Positions 28,137 to 35,918 are shown, counted from the stretch's first letter. The stretch is 64,000 bases of DNA from Negativicutes bacterium (GCA_031292035.1 JARLHX010000384.1:1-64000), one strand, 5' to 3'. The notes: generated from the sequence alone by a model not told the origin. Made by a program: numbers and translations.

Positions 28137-28385
28137 TTATTTCTTCTTTTCTACCCGGATAGCACAATCGGGGCAAACCATCTGACAGATACCGCAGACG
28201 ATGCATTTTTCCATATTTGCCTCAACCCTCGGTGTGCCATAAACGCCAAGCCCCTCAGACCAGCTGATGCATTTTACCGGGCATTTTTCGATACATAGGC
28301 CACAACCTTTGCACAGGCCGGGGAAAATAGCCCACTGGCCTTTCGCATTTTCGCCAACTGCTGATTCCCAATTCACTGTTGCCAT
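28137..28385 (-). CDS. 2-oxoacid:ferredoxin oxidoreductase, ferredoxin-like delta subunit
   Basis: An 82-residue two-cluster ferredoxin: CKGCGLCIEKCP near residue 25 and CIVCGICQMVCP near residue 62, with the inserted WSEGLGVYGTPRVEANMEK segment typical of delta subunits of KorABCD/VorABCD-type complexes. AGGAGGGG precedes the ATG. It is the last gene of the four-gene operon and passes electrons from the thiamine-diphosphate subunit to ferredoxin. Confidence 0.9.
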   Translation of the reverse strand: MATVNWESAVGENAKGQWAIFPGLCKGCGLCIEKCPVKCISWSEGLGVYGTPRVEANMEKCIVCGICQMVCPDCAIRVEKKK

Positions 28386-28397
28386 GTTATCCCCTCC

Positions 28398-29123
28398 TTA
28401 CCTCGCCACCGCGTTTTTGATCAGCTCATATCCGCGCTCAAGTGCCTTGAAATTCATTTCACGCAGCTGCGGATTGGTTTTGAATTTATCGCCGAGCTTG
28501 GTTTCAAGCGCCTTCTTGATGGCCTCCAGCGGTAAAACCTCGGTAGCGGCGATCACAGCACCCAAAATGATGATATTGAATACCCGCGGATGCAATTCGT
28601 CCTTGGCGATATCATTGGCAGGAATCGGAATGACTTTGGCCACATCGGTGGGGATGTCGGCAGGATCGACGCCCGGTCCGGGTCTGGTAAAGGAACAAGT
28701 CTTAGTTTCGCCCGCGATCATATCCTGCTGCATGTCCTGATTCGGTTCATCGGCTGTCGGGCAGGGGGGAGTGACGTCGAAATACTGCATCCCGACCACA
28801 TTGTCGCCCACTTCGGCTTCCTGAACCAGCGAGTTGTCATAGATGTAAATCGTATCTTTGCCGGCGTGCAATCTTGTCCGTTTTACCGCTCGCGGGCTGA
28901 GAGGGATCAGAATGTCGGCCTTTTGGAATTTTGGTGCGCCGATCGGTCCATCGCTGATTTGCACATACGCGATCGAAACGCCGCCCCGTTGCTCCACGCC
29001 GAAATTGGGGATATATAAAGCATTCTTGCCTTCTTCATTCGCAGCTTCGGCTAATATCTCAGCGATCGACTGAACACCTTGGCCGCCTTCACCGGCCAGA
29101 GCAATTTTTACGACTTTTGCCAT
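28398..29123 (-). CDS. 2-oxoacid:ferredoxin oxidoreductase, gamma subunit
   Basis: The catalytic-domain gamma subunit of the POR/KOR/VOR family, 241 residues. It begins with the hallmark IALAGEGGQGVQSIAEILAE and includes the typical VEQRGGVSIAYVQIS. It has a somewhat long insertion around residues 115-150 (Cys-containing, CPTADEPNQDMQQ) compared with short gamma subunits. Follows the beta gene by 3 nt. Confidence 0.9.
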   Translation of the reverse strand: MAKVVKIALAGEGGQGVQSIAEILAEAANEEGKNALYIPNFGVEQRGGVSIAYVQISDGPIGAPKFQKADILIPLSPRAVKRTRLHAGKDTIYIYDNSLVQEAEVGDNVVGMQYFDVTPPCPTADEPNQDMQQDMIAGETKTCSFTRPGPGVDPADIPTDVAKVIPIPANDIAKDELHPRVFNIIILGAVIAATEVLPLEAIKKALETKLGDKFKTNPQLREMNFKALERGYELIKNAVAR

Positions 29124-29126
29124 TGC

Positions 29127-29897
29127 TTAGCCCTCCTTCGCCTGCGGTGTACGCAGTTCTCCGACCTTAAAATATTGAGTCATATCCTTTTCAACGAATT
29201 CCCAGGTTTGCTTGGCGTTGGTCCGCCAGTTGGTCGGACAGGACGACAGGCATTCAACAAATGACAGACCGTTGCCGGCTATCTGATTTTCCAGGGCTTT
29301 CTTGATAAAGCCTTTCAGCTGGCGAACATTGGCGATAGTTCCCCGGGCCACATAGGCGCCTTCAGGAGCAACCGCAGCCACCATTTCCGGCCCCTTGGTC
29401 GGATTGCCGGTTTCGGCGACATCACGGCCATAAGGCGAAGTCTCGGTCTTCATTCCCGGCAGCGTCGTCGGGGCCATCTGACCGCCAGTCATGCCGTAGT
29501 TACAGTTGTTGCAGAGAATGATAGTGATCTTCTCGTTGCGCACCGCGGCATTGAAGAGATGCTGCGAACCGATGGCATAACCGCCGCCGTCGCCCATATA
29601 GACGATGCCGATAATATCGGGTTTGGCTCTTTTCATCCCGGTAATGACCGGCGCAGTCCTGCCGTGATGGGTCTGGACGCTGTCAGAGGCGAAAAAGTCC
29701 CAGGAAAGCAGCGAACAGCCGATGTCGCAGCCGAAAACCAGTTGATCCTTAATCCCCAGCTCATCAATGGCCTCACCCAGAAGCTTCAGGATAATCCCAT
29801 GGCCGCAGCCGGGACAAAATTTATGCGGTTTAGTATCTTCGTTCCAGCAGGATGGCATCGCCGGCTGGAGAACGTTGTTCTCTTTCAGTTCTTGCAT
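29127..29897 (-). CDS. 2-oxoacid:ferredoxin oxidoreductase, beta (thiamine-diphosphate) subunit
   Basis: 256 residues. The cluster/ThDP motif KFCPGCGHGIIL near residue 27, the ThDP-Mg loop YMGDGGGYAIGSQHLFNAAV near residue 100 and NCNYGMTGGQMAPTT identify the beta subunit of 2-oxoglutarate/2-ketoisovalerate ferredoxin oxidoreductases. Together with alpha, gamma and delta it converts a 2-oxoacid and CoA to acyl-CoA, CO2 and reduced ferredoxin. Nearby phosphotransbutyrylase genes favour branched-chain oxoacids (VOR); this is inference. Confidence 0.92.
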   Translation of the reverse strand: MQELKENNVLQPAMPSCWNEDTKPHKFCPGCGHGIILKLLGEAIDELGIKDQLVFGCDIGCSLLSWDFFASDSVQTHHGRTAPVITGMKRAKPDIIGIVYMGDGGGYAIGSQHLFNAAVRNEKITIILCNNCNYGMTGGQMAPTTLPGMKTETSPYGRDVAETGNPTKGPEMVAAVAPEGAYVARGTIANVRQLKGFIKKALENQIAGNGLSFVECLSSCPTNWRTNAKQTWEFVEKDMTQYFKVGELRTPQAKEG

Positions 29898-29914
29898 TTT
29901 TTCTTCCCCCTGCC

Positions 29915-30988
29915 TTACAGTTTGTTGTATTCTGCCACGAGATCCTCGGTGGTAATCCCCAGTCCGGGACGCAACATGGGAGCAATTTCGACCGGCGTGC
30001 CGTAGAGAGCGGTTTGAACAAATTTCAGGAATTGCCCATAGGCCGACTCGGCAACAAGAAGTTTCTTGGCATTTCGGGCAGCCTTACGAAGCTGCTCTTC
30101 CGGGAAGGGGCGAACGGTAATCGGGCGGAAGAAGCCGACCTTCTTGCCTTCGGCCCGCAGTTGGTCATAGGCGCCCATCGCCGCCCGGGAGACAATGCCG
30201 TGGGTAACCAGGATCACGTCGGCGTCTTCACAGCCTTTTTCCTGCCACTCGACCGTCTCGGCCGCCATGGCTTCCCAGTCACGCTGGTTGGCCATAACCA
30301 CCTCGTACAATTCGTCTTCGGTGTTGTATGTATTGCGCAAATGTTTAAACTGTTTGCCAGGCTTATTCTCGCCGACAATCGCACCAGTCGGGACCAGCTT
30401 GACCCCTCTGGCTTCCGGTTCATAAATCGTCAGCGGCTCACGCATCTTCGCCTGGTAGCCGTCTGCCAGAATAAAGGTCGGGAAACGGTAAGTCCAGGCC
30501 ATGTTGAAAGCCTTGATGGTATAGTCAAACAGTTCCTGATGGTTTGCGGTCGAGTACACCAGGCGGTGGCCTTCGCCGTTGCCGCCGAAGCAAGTCAGCT
30601 GGGTTTCCTGTTGAGCATAAATAACCGTGGCCGTCGAGGGACCGCCACGCTGTTGAATAAAGAACACTCCTGGCAGACGCATCATTTCCGCCATACTGAT
30701 CGATTCCTGCATCAGGGTATTTCCCGGTCCAGCCGTTCCAGTAAAGGCCTTGCGTCCAACCATTACACCGCCCAGCATGGTGAACCCCGCAGAAATCTCG
30801 TCCTCTGTCTGGAGAAACTTTTTGCCGTATTTCGGCGCAAGTCTTGTCCAATAGTGCATGATCTCATTTTGCGGAGTGATGGGGTAACCGTACATGATAT
30901 CCGCCTTTGCTGCGACGCAGCCCCAGGCAACGACTTCATTGCCTGTCATGAAGACTCTCTGTTCACCTTGAAGGGAAACTTCGGCCAT
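29915..30988 (-). CDS. 2-oxoacid:ferredoxin oxidoreductase, alpha subunit
   Basis: 357-residue alpha subunit and first gene of the operon. The N-terminal ThDP-pyrimidine domain has GNEVVAWGCVAAKADIMYGY and PITPQNEI, followed by DEISAGFTMLGGVMVGRKAF and TGTAGPGNTLMQESI; the C-terminal domain II includes VTHGIVSRAAMGAYDQLR. I start at ATG 30988 (AGGAGG 8 nt upstream); an overlapping GTG three codons earlier is too close to that site. The 240-bp upstream region carries a FadR-type palindrome. Confidence 0.92.
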   Translation of the reverse strand: MAEVSLQGEQRVFMTGNEVVAWGCVAAKADIMYGYPITPQNEIMHYWTRLAPKYGKKFLQTEDEISAGFTMLGGVMVGRKAFTGTAGPGNTLMQESISMAEMMRLPGVFFIQQRGGPSTATVIYAQQETQLTCFGGNGEGHRLVYSTANHQELFDYTIKAFNMAWTYRFPTFILADGYQAKMREPLTIYEPEARGVKLVPTGAIVGENKPGKQFKHLRNTYNTEDELYEVVMANQRDWEAMAAETVEWQEKGCEDADVILVTHGIVSRAAMGAYDQLRAEGKKVGFFRPITVRPFPEEQLRKAARNAKKLLVAESAYGQFLKFVQTALYGTPVEIAPMLRPGLGITTEDLVAEYNKL

Positions 30989-31157
30989 TAATGGCACCTC
31001 CTAATAGATTCTCTGCTGAGATTAATATAAAGGACGGACTTCCCCGGCCCTCCATAACGGTAAAATCCTGTCCTCCAGCGATAACTATAGTCTTTCCCCA
31101 ACAAGACTGCCCATTCATGCGATCTTGGGCAGCAGAGAAAAGGCTGTGGCGGACAGG

Positions 31158-31168
31158 TGGTCTGACCA
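31158..31168. promoter_or_regulatory. TGGT-N3-ACCA palindrome upstream of the oxoacid oxidoreductase operon
   Basis: TGGTCTGACCA is a perfect FadR/GntR-type half-site pair (TGGT, 3-nt centre, ACCA), 170 bp before the alpha-subunit start and just after the phosphotransbutyrylase-like gene. The FadR-type protein at 26296-27078 is an obvious candidate binder. The rest of 30989-31227 shows no gene. Confidence 0.45.
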
Positions 31169-31227
31169 ACTATCTAACAATTTATTCGATCAGCGGACAT
31201 GAAATCCTCCTTAACAGGTAGGCAATT

Positions 31228-32133
31228 TCACTTTTTTTCAAGCAGCGCCGCCAAAGCGACAGACTGGATTTTCGCTTCAAAAGTATCGGCCCGGGAGGTA
31301 AGCACCACCGGCTTGGCCGCACCGAGCACCAGTCCGGCCAGCGGACTCCCGCCGAAATATACCATCGCTTTAAAGAGAACATTGCCGACTTCCAGATTAG
31401 GAGCCAGGAGAATATCGGCGACACCGGCCACAGGGCTGTTGATCCCCTTATGACGGGCGGCCTCAACGCTGATGGCGTTATCCAGCGCCAACGGTCCGTC
31501 AATCATTACCCCTTTGAACTGGCCCCGCTCAGCCATCTTCGACAGAGCGGCGGCATCCAGCGTCGCCGGCATGTCGGGGTTTACCGTCTCCACTGCCGCG
31601 ATGGCGGCAACCTTGGGCGGATTGATTCCAAGCGCCCGGGCCAGGCCCAGACAATTTTCCAGAATCTCGGCCTTCTGCGCTAGAGTAGGGGCAACATTCA
31701 TCGCACAGTCAGTAAGCAAAATCAGCCGGTCATAGCCCTTCGGCTCCATGACAAGGGCGTGGCTCAGCAGGCGACCGGTACGGAGACCGACCTGCTTGTC
31801 CAGCACTGCCCGGAGCAGATCAGCGGTACCCACAAGGCCCTTCATCAGGATATCGGCTTCGCCGCCGGAAACCAAGGCCACGGCGCGCAAAGCCGCCTGA
31901 CGGTCGTCAGGTTCATGAATAACAGACAGACTGCCAAAATCCATCTCCAGCTTGTTCGCGACTGCCTCAATCTTCGCCGCGTCCCCGACCAGGATAAAAT
32001 CGGCCACGCCTCGTTCCTTGGCCCCTTTTACCGCCTCCAGCACCGCGTCGTCCTGCGCCACCGCTACAGCTACCCGTTTCGGCGGCAGGCCGCGCACCGC
32101 GTCCAAAATTTGTGCAAAATTCTTCATCATCAC
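31228..32133 (-). CDS. Phosphate butyryltransferase-like enzyme
   Basis: A 301-residue member of the Ptb/Pta family. Typical stretches are DILMKGLVGTADLLRAVLDK, LLTDCAMNVAPTLAQKAEIL and VAGVADILLAPNLEVGNVLF. It exchanges CoA for phosphate on butyryl-, isobutyryl- or related acyl-CoA. The GTG start (GGGAGG 8 nt upstream) overlaps the ahbB stop by 4 nt. No kinase gene follows, unlike the paralogue at 48682-49596; instead the 2-oxoacid oxidoreductase operon does, so both may act in branched-chain amino-acid fermentation. Confidence 0.88.
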   Translation of the reverse strand: MMMKNFAQILDAVRGLPPKRVAVAVAQDDAVLEAVKGAKERGVADFILVGDAAKIEAVANKLEMDFGSLSVIHEPDDRQAALRAVALVSGGEADILMKGLVGTADLLRAVLDKQVGLRTGRLLSHALVMEPKGYDRLILLTDCAMNVAPTLAQKAEILENCLGLARALGINPPKVAAIAAVETVNPDMPATLDAAALSKMAERGQFKGVMIDGPLALDNAISVEAARHKGINSPVAGVADILLAPNLEVGNVLFKAMVYFGGSPLAGLVLGAAKPVVLTSRADTFEAKIQSVALAALLEKK

Positions 32134-32609
32134 TTCTCAGCCCTCCCAAAATAACGCATCGTAGTCTTCTTCCATTCACGAGTGCTAAACAACATAATGT
32201 AGTCATCCAGAGCGACAGTTGCCGCCAGCCTGGCGGCAATGGCACGGCACTCTTCGCGGGAATGGCCGTGCAACATGATATAAAAATTATAGGGCCACTG
32301 GGGATAGGACGCCCGTTCATAACAATGAGTAATCGCCGGGTCAGCCACCATTAAGGCGGCTACCTCGGTAATCCTCGCCGGCGGCACCTGCCAGGCGCAT
32401 AACGCATTGGCCGAATACCCCACTTCCCGATGCCTGAGTACTGCTCCCATGCGTCGCATTTCCCCTGCGCGCCGGTATTTTTCCAGTCGGGCCAGCAATT
32501 CGTCTTCGCTGACGCCGATTTTTTCTGCCAGTTCGCGGTAAGGTTCCTTTACCAGCGGGAAGTCATCCTGGGTGGCGGCAATTATTTTTTTATCCACTGC
32601 ATCAAACAT
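32130..32609 (-). CDS. ahbB: Siroheme decarboxylase subunit AhbB (Lrp-like)
   Basis: 159 residues: an AsnC/Lrp-type helix-turn-helix (about 5-60) followed by a RAM-like domain containing WQVPPARI, HCYERASYPQWPYNFYIMLH and HSREECRAIA, the pattern of AhbB/NirG-type siroheme decarboxylase subunits. With AhbA it converts siroheme to didecarboxysiroheme in the alternative heme pathway. The partner ahbA lies 2.8 kb away (35409-35861). Start at ATG 32609, with a TTG one codon upstream as alternative. It overlaps the Ptb-like gene by 4 nt. Confidence 0.88.
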   Translation of the reverse strand: MFDAVDKKIIAATQDDFPLVKEPYRELAEKIGVSEDELLARLEKYRRAGEMRRMGAVLRHREVGYSANALCAWQVPPARITEVAALMVADPAITHCYERASYPQWPYNFYIMLHGHSREECRAIAARLAATVALDDYIMLFSTREWKKTTMRYFGRAEK

Positions 32610-32841
32610 CAATTTCTTCTCCAGTATCGCTCAATCCCATCGCTTTACTTTCTTGCCTTAGTCTTCCCAGCAAGCCGATTCCTCTTACAAGCGCCGCCGA
32701 CCATTTCCCTTCTGCCAGCAGCCAAGCAAATTTCACCGGACTTCACCGGTTGCCACACCGAAATATTGTTATTTATTTCTTTCTCCATCCCTCAAAATCC
32801 TGCATAATCGCCGATAATAAGCAACCACGCACCCTGACCAT

Positions 32842-32882
32842 AAAAAAAGTCCGCCAAACCTTTTTGAAAGGGTTGGACGGAC
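32842..32882 (-). terminator. Rho-independent terminator
   Basis: GTCCGTCCAACC/GGTTTGGCGGAC stem (one mismatch) followed by seven T on the minus strand, downstream of the secreted-protein gene at 32904. Confidence 0.9.
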
Positions 32883-32903
32883 CGTCTCAGTTACATCATC
32901 CTA

Positions 32904-33338
32904 TTAGTTTTTCGCCGCTACAATCCAGGCCCCGCCGCTTGCCGGAACCAAGGTTACAGTGTACGCCTTCTTCATGTGCGTCACCCGGACCACGGCGATG
33001 GACGGACTTTCGCTAACCAGATAGAAAGAGTCGCTTCTGGCGTCCAGACCCAGGCTGCCTGCCGCAGCCCTGACTGCGTCCACCGGACTCTGCGTGCCAG
33101 GCCGGGTTTGCCAGTCATGATACATATCGATCCGCTGCTTCACAGCCGACGGAGAAAACTGACTTATTACACTGTCGACATGCGGCACCCGGTCAGGATG
33201 AAGTTCCTGCGCCACCTCGGCTATTTCCGTCGTGGGCCGCTCAGCCGCGGCTGCGGTAGATATGACTGTCGCCGTCAACATGATCACTGCGATAAAAAGT
33301 GGCGACAAAAACATTAGCTTGCTGCGCATTGCCATCAT
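32904..33338 (-). CDS. Secreted protein of unknown function
   Basis: 144 residues with a signal peptide (KLMFLSPLFIAVIMLTATV, cleavage after AAAA near residue 32). The mature part has no recognised domain; it is mixed alpha/beta with SPSIAVVRVTHMKKAYTVTL and a terminal GGAWIVAAKN. The start at the tandem ATGs preceded by GGAAATAAAC is preferred over an upstream ATG. It is monocistronic, with its own terminator. A 14-bp perfect palindrome lies upstream (33389-33402). Confidence 0.65.
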   Translation of the reverse strand: MMAMRSKLMFLSPLFIAVIMLTATVISTAAAAERPTTEIAEVAQELHPDRVPHVDSVISQFSPSAVKQRIDMYHDWQTRPGTQSPVDAVRAAAGSLGLDARSDSFYLVSESPSIAVVRVTHMKKAYTVTLVPASGGAWIVAAKN

Positions 33339-33388
33339 GTTTATTTCCTTTCTCCAGGGCATCTCCATAGCGCCCTTAGAAGTTTACA

Positions 33389-33402
33389 TAAAGTATACTT
33401 TA
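33389..33402. promoter_or_regulatory. Perfect 14-bp palindrome upstream of a secreted-protein gene
   Basis: TAAAGTATACTTTA, 51 bp before the start at 33338. It contains a TATACT that could serve as -10 on the minus strand, so it may be an operator at the promoter. Confidence 0.35.
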
Positions 33403-33457
33403 CCACAGCAGCTAACCACAGTCCAGTTGTAAATCATCCCTGCTGCCACTGGCCGCA

Positions 33458-33757
33458 TCACAGATTAGTATTCGTGATGGCAAGAACGCTCATATCAATG
33501 TTTAAGGCAGCAATGGCGTTAGACAGATTGATGATGTTGTTTATATTAGTAACCGGGTTCAATGCTTGCTGTACCAATATTTCCTGCAGCACAAAGAGGG
33601 CGAACAGCGATACGGCGTTGGCCTCAGCCGCCGCCAATGTACTGTTGCACAGTGCGATTCTGCGCGCCCTCCTCAGCAATACCGCCGCATTGACCGGGAT
33701 ATTCATTGTCACTAAATCCACCAAAGCCTGCCTATCTTCGACTTTCATTATTTCCAT
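33458..33757 (-). CDS. Hypothetical hydrophobic/Asn-rich small protein
   Basis: 99 residues without recognised domain. Residues 10-60 look helical and amphipathic (VNAAVLLRRARRIALCNSTL), followed by an Asn/Ile/Ala-rich C-terminus (PVTNINNIINLSNAIAALNI). No signal peptide. The ATG at 33757 follows GAGGAG by 9 nt. A CATATCCTA hexamer-type -10 (CATANNNTA) lies upstream but lacks the AC at -35. It could be a spore-associated protein, but nothing proves it. Confidence 0.55.
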   Translation of the reverse strand: MEIMKVEDRQALVDLVTMNIPVNAAVLLRRARRIALCNSTLAAAEANAVSLFALFVLQEILVQQALNPVTNINNIINLSNAIAALNIDMSVLAITNTNL

Positions 33758-33910
33758 GCCTATCAACTCCTCGGAAAGAATAGGATATGCAATATTATAG
33801 TCTCCTCCCCTCCTTTTGGTTCACCGGCGATAGTCGCCGGCCATCGCCTGCAATACCAATAGACCGGAGCAAAGCCCCGGCCCATTGTTTACCTACCAAC
33901 AGCGCCAAAT

Positions 33911-33945
33911 AAAAAAGCCCTTGGCGTCGGCCAGGGGCTTTTTTT
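33911..33945. terminator. Bidirectional terminator
   Basis: AAAAAAGCCC(C)TGGC/GGCCAGGGGCTTTTTTT inverted repeat with A- and T-tracts on both sides; on the minus strand it ends the two-small-gene unit from 34242. Confidence 0.8.
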
Positions 33946-34024
33946 ATATCATCGAATACATCCGAAGAAATAATCCAATGGATACGAATGCCATGATCCC
34001 AATACCAACAATTAACCTCTGCAC
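33944..34024 (-). CDS. Putative 26-residue single-span membrane peptide
   Basis: A GTG-initiated frame (GGGGTG 5 nt upstream) encodes 26 residues: three polar residues, a hydrophobic stretch LIVGIGIMAFVSIGLFL, then RMYSMI. It sits between the 54-residue gene at 34078 and a strong terminator whose stem begins at its stop codon. Such arrangement supports a real small protein, but size alone makes it tentative. Confidence 0.35.
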   Translation of the reverse strand: MQRLIVGIGIMAFVSIGLFLRMYSMI

Positions 34025-34077
34025 ACTTTCACCCCTGATCCATCATCGATTTCCTACCAGGTATCTTTCCCTAAAGA

Positions 34078-34242
34078 CTAATACAGCTGAACAATTTCAT
34101 CCCGCGAATAGGTGCGGACATTCACGCCCACTTCTTCCCTGGATTCTATTTTGTAGCAGCCATCCATCGTTATCCAGATCACCTGTCCCCGCCGTCCAGT
34201 CGACTTAATGCGAACAAAGTCGCCTTCAATTATATATGCCAT
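34078..34242 (-). CDS. 54-residue protein with SH3/KOW-like sequence
   Basis: Begins MAYIIEGDFVRIKSTGRRGQ and continues with VIWITMDGCYKIESREEVGV, ending RDEIVQLY. AGGAG lies 8 nt before the ATG. The EGDFVRIKSTGRRGQVIWI part has the pattern of a small beta-barrel (KOW/SH3-like) seen in nucleic-acid-binding or hypothetical proteins of Firmicutes. No neighbour suggests a role. Followed by the 26-residue frame and a terminator. Confidence 0.6.
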   Translation of the reverse strand: MAYIIEGDFVRIKSTGRRGQVIWITMDGCYKIESREEVGVNVRTYSRDEIVQLY

Positions 34243-34415
34243 TATACACTACTCCTTTACCTTTGGTTTTACCCAATGACTATTTGTACTCTGATTTTAT
34301 TGTAACTCTTATTCAACCATAAGTATAATAGATATATAAGATATTAACTATTACCAAAACAGATAGCAACAGCTGTGAAAACCAAATGCTTTTACTTAAT
34401 TTATAATTATTATTA

Positions 34416-34444
34416 TTTACAAATAAATATTGTTGATGTATAAT
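34416..34444 (+). promoter_or_regulatory. Near-consensus sigma-A promoter
   Basis: TTTACA, 17-nt spacer, TATAAT, 40 bp upstream of the 60-residue gene. Confidence 0.8.
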
Positions 34445-34484
34445 AAAATCAAATCTAAGAATTATTTGAAAGAAGGCGACCCTC

Positions 34485-34667
34485 ATGGCAAGATCAGTAG
34501 CTTGTTACGAAGGCTTCTGTATAGATGATAGTGAAAACCGCAGCAATATAGGCACTTACATTGTGTTAGGAACGCTATTGGTAGTAGCCCTTGGCGCAGC
34601 ACTCTACAGCAACGCTTCCCTCATTGGAACCGAAATCTTGACTAACCCGTTCTTCACCGTATTATAA
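34485..34667 (+). CDS. 60-residue single-span membrane protein
   Basis: A soluble N-terminal ~20 residues with two Cys (ACYEGFCIDD), one membrane helix (about residues 24-43, YIVLGTLLVVALGAALYS) and a short tail. No family recognised. A clear sigma-A promoter, a ribosome-binding site (AAGAAGG) and a terminator frame it as a monocistronic gene expressed in vegetative cells. Confidence 0.7.
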   Translation: MARSVACYEGFCIDDSENRSNIGTYIVLGTLLVVALGAALYSNASLIGTEILTNPFFTVL

Positions 34668-34681
34668 GCGCAAAATCCACG

Positions 34682-34714
34682 ACGCAATAGGCCCGTAGGG
34701 CCTATTTTGCGTTT
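34682..34714 (+). terminator. Rho-independent terminator
   Basis: ACGCAATAGGCCC/GGGCCTATTTTGCGT stem with GTA loop and a short T-tract, 15 nt after the 60-residue gene. Confidence 0.8.
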
Positions 34715-34779
34715 GTGCCATGGCAATAGAACGATATAGCGCTTCATTTTTTCACACCGCAAAAATATTATTTAAAAAT

Positions 34780-34793
34780 TGACTGAGCAGTCA
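34780..34793. promoter_or_regulatory. TGACTG-AG-CAGTCA palindrome (TetR-type operator candidate)
   Basis: A perfect 6-bp inverted repeat with a 2-bp centre, 66 bp upstream of the gene at 34860. TATACT (34816-34821) downstream could be the -10. TGACTG/CAGTCA half-sites are characteristic of many TetR-family regulators; no TetR gene lies in this window. Confidence 0.5.
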
Positions 34794-34859
34794 TATTTTT
34801 GTCACACTTCCAGATTATACTGAAACCAAGATAAGAAAATAACAAAGGGGTTGTAAATA

Positions 34860-35210
34860 ATGAAAAGCCTGGCCAAAAAAATCGTAATCTACTCGCTGGT
34901 TGGTTTCATGCAGATTGGGTTGGGCACCGCCGTTCTAGAGGCATCACCCCGACAAGATAACCATCAGCCACAGCAACAACAACGCCAAGAAAACGACCGC
35001 CAGCAATGGGAACGCCAACAGCAAGACCGGCACGAGCGCGACAACCGGCACCAAGAAGAAATCAATCGTCACGAACGGGAAATGCAGCGCCGCCACCATG
35101 AAAGTGAACGCGATTGGCACGAACGCCAACGCATCGAAAACGAACGGCACGACCAAGCACTCCGAGATATTGAAGGAATCGTGCTGCTATACGCGATACT
35201 ATCCCGGTAA
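34860..35210 (+). CDS. Secreted, highly charged helical protein
   Basis: 116 residues. A signal peptide (IVIYSLVGFMQIGLGTAVL, cleavage near residue 28) is followed by an extremely polar stretch of Gln/Arg/His/Glu (for example QQWERQQQDRHERDNRHQEE) predicted as one long alpha-helix or coiled coil, ending in a hydrophobic GIVLLYAILSR. Similar Arg/His/Glu periplasmic proteins exist in diderm bacteria (for example CpxP/Spy-like stress proteins by composition), but I see no conserved motif. The TetR-type palindrome upstream suggests regulated expression. Confidence 0.65.
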   Translation: MKSLAKKIVIYSLVGFMQIGLGTAVLEASPRQDNHQPQQQQRQENDRQQWERQQQDRHERDNRHQEEINRHEREMQRRHHESERDWHERQRIENERHDQALRDIEGIVLLYAILSR

Positions 35211-35349
35211 ATAAACGCACAGAGCCTCCTGCAATATGTGGGCGGCTTTTCTCTTGCTCATTTCCCGATAAGTCAATCTCTCTCGTATTTTGTCCACAAA
35301 AGCGATATAAATAGACCAATACACAATAATACTGAGAGGGAAAAAGAAT

Positions 35350-35392
35350 CAAAAGGCCCGAGTTCCTTGTTTTCAAAGGATACTCGGGCCTT
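35350..35392. terminator. Bidirectional terminator between the charged-protein gene and ahbA
   Basis: AAGGCCCGAGT/ACTCGGGCCTT stem with an inner TCCTT/AAGGA stem and T-rich flank on both strands; ends ahbA on the minus strand. Confidence 0.85.
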
Positions 35393-35408
35393 GTTCAACC
35401 TCTTTAGA

Positions 35409-35861
35409 CTACTCCAGCGTGAACTGCACATTGACCTTGAATTTCTTGGAGGCCGGCAGATTCAGCAATTGCTTCACTCCCGGCAAAGCTGCAACCTCAG
35501 CCAGTATCTTTTCTTGTTCTTCGCGGTCAGGCGACAAGACGGCAAACCATAAATTATACCGGCCTTCACGCTCGTAATTGTGGGTCACTCCGGCATAGGC
35601 GTTGACCGCCTCAGCGACCTTCGCCACCGCCTCCGCCGCAACCTCTAACGCCACCAGTGTGCTCACATACCCCAGGCGCCCCGAATCAAAAAATGGTCCG
35701 ATGCGCCGGATGAAGCCCCGCTCCTTCAGGTCGCGCAATCGGCTGATCACCGTGTCTTCGTCTGAGCCCAGGCGCTCGGCGACAGCGGCAAACGGGCGCT
35801 TGTCAAACGGAATATTGCCTTGTATCTGATTGAGGAGTTGTTTATCAAACTCGCTTAACAT
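35409..35861 (-). CDS. ahbA: Siroheme decarboxylase subunit AhbA (Lrp-like)
   Basis: 150 residues with an N-terminal Lrp-type helix-turn-helix (about 3-58; VAERLGSDEDTVISRLRDLK) and a RAM-like domain containing GVTHNYEREGRYNLWFAVLS, the pattern typical of AhbA. It forms a heterodimer with AhbB to decarboxylate siroheme. In most genomes ahbA and ahbB are adjacent; here about 2.8 kb of small unrelated genes separates them. Confidence 0.88.
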   Translation of the reverse strand: MLSEFDKQLLNQIQGNIPFDKRPFAAVAERLGSDEDTVISRLRDLKERGFIRRIGPFFDSGRLGYVSTLVALEVAAEAVAKVAEAVNAYAGVTHNYEREGRYNLWFAVLSPDREEQEKILAEVAALPGVKQLLNLPASKKFKVNVQFTLE

Positions 35862-35918
35862 GCTACCCCCTGCTCGCTAAGAAGGGGCAGACACATTTCG
35901 GCCGCCCCTCTGTCTCAT

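Noticed and set aside
33885..34208. Plus-strand open frame over the two small minus-strand genes
   Set aside because: Crosses a terminator and opposes two frames with better signals.
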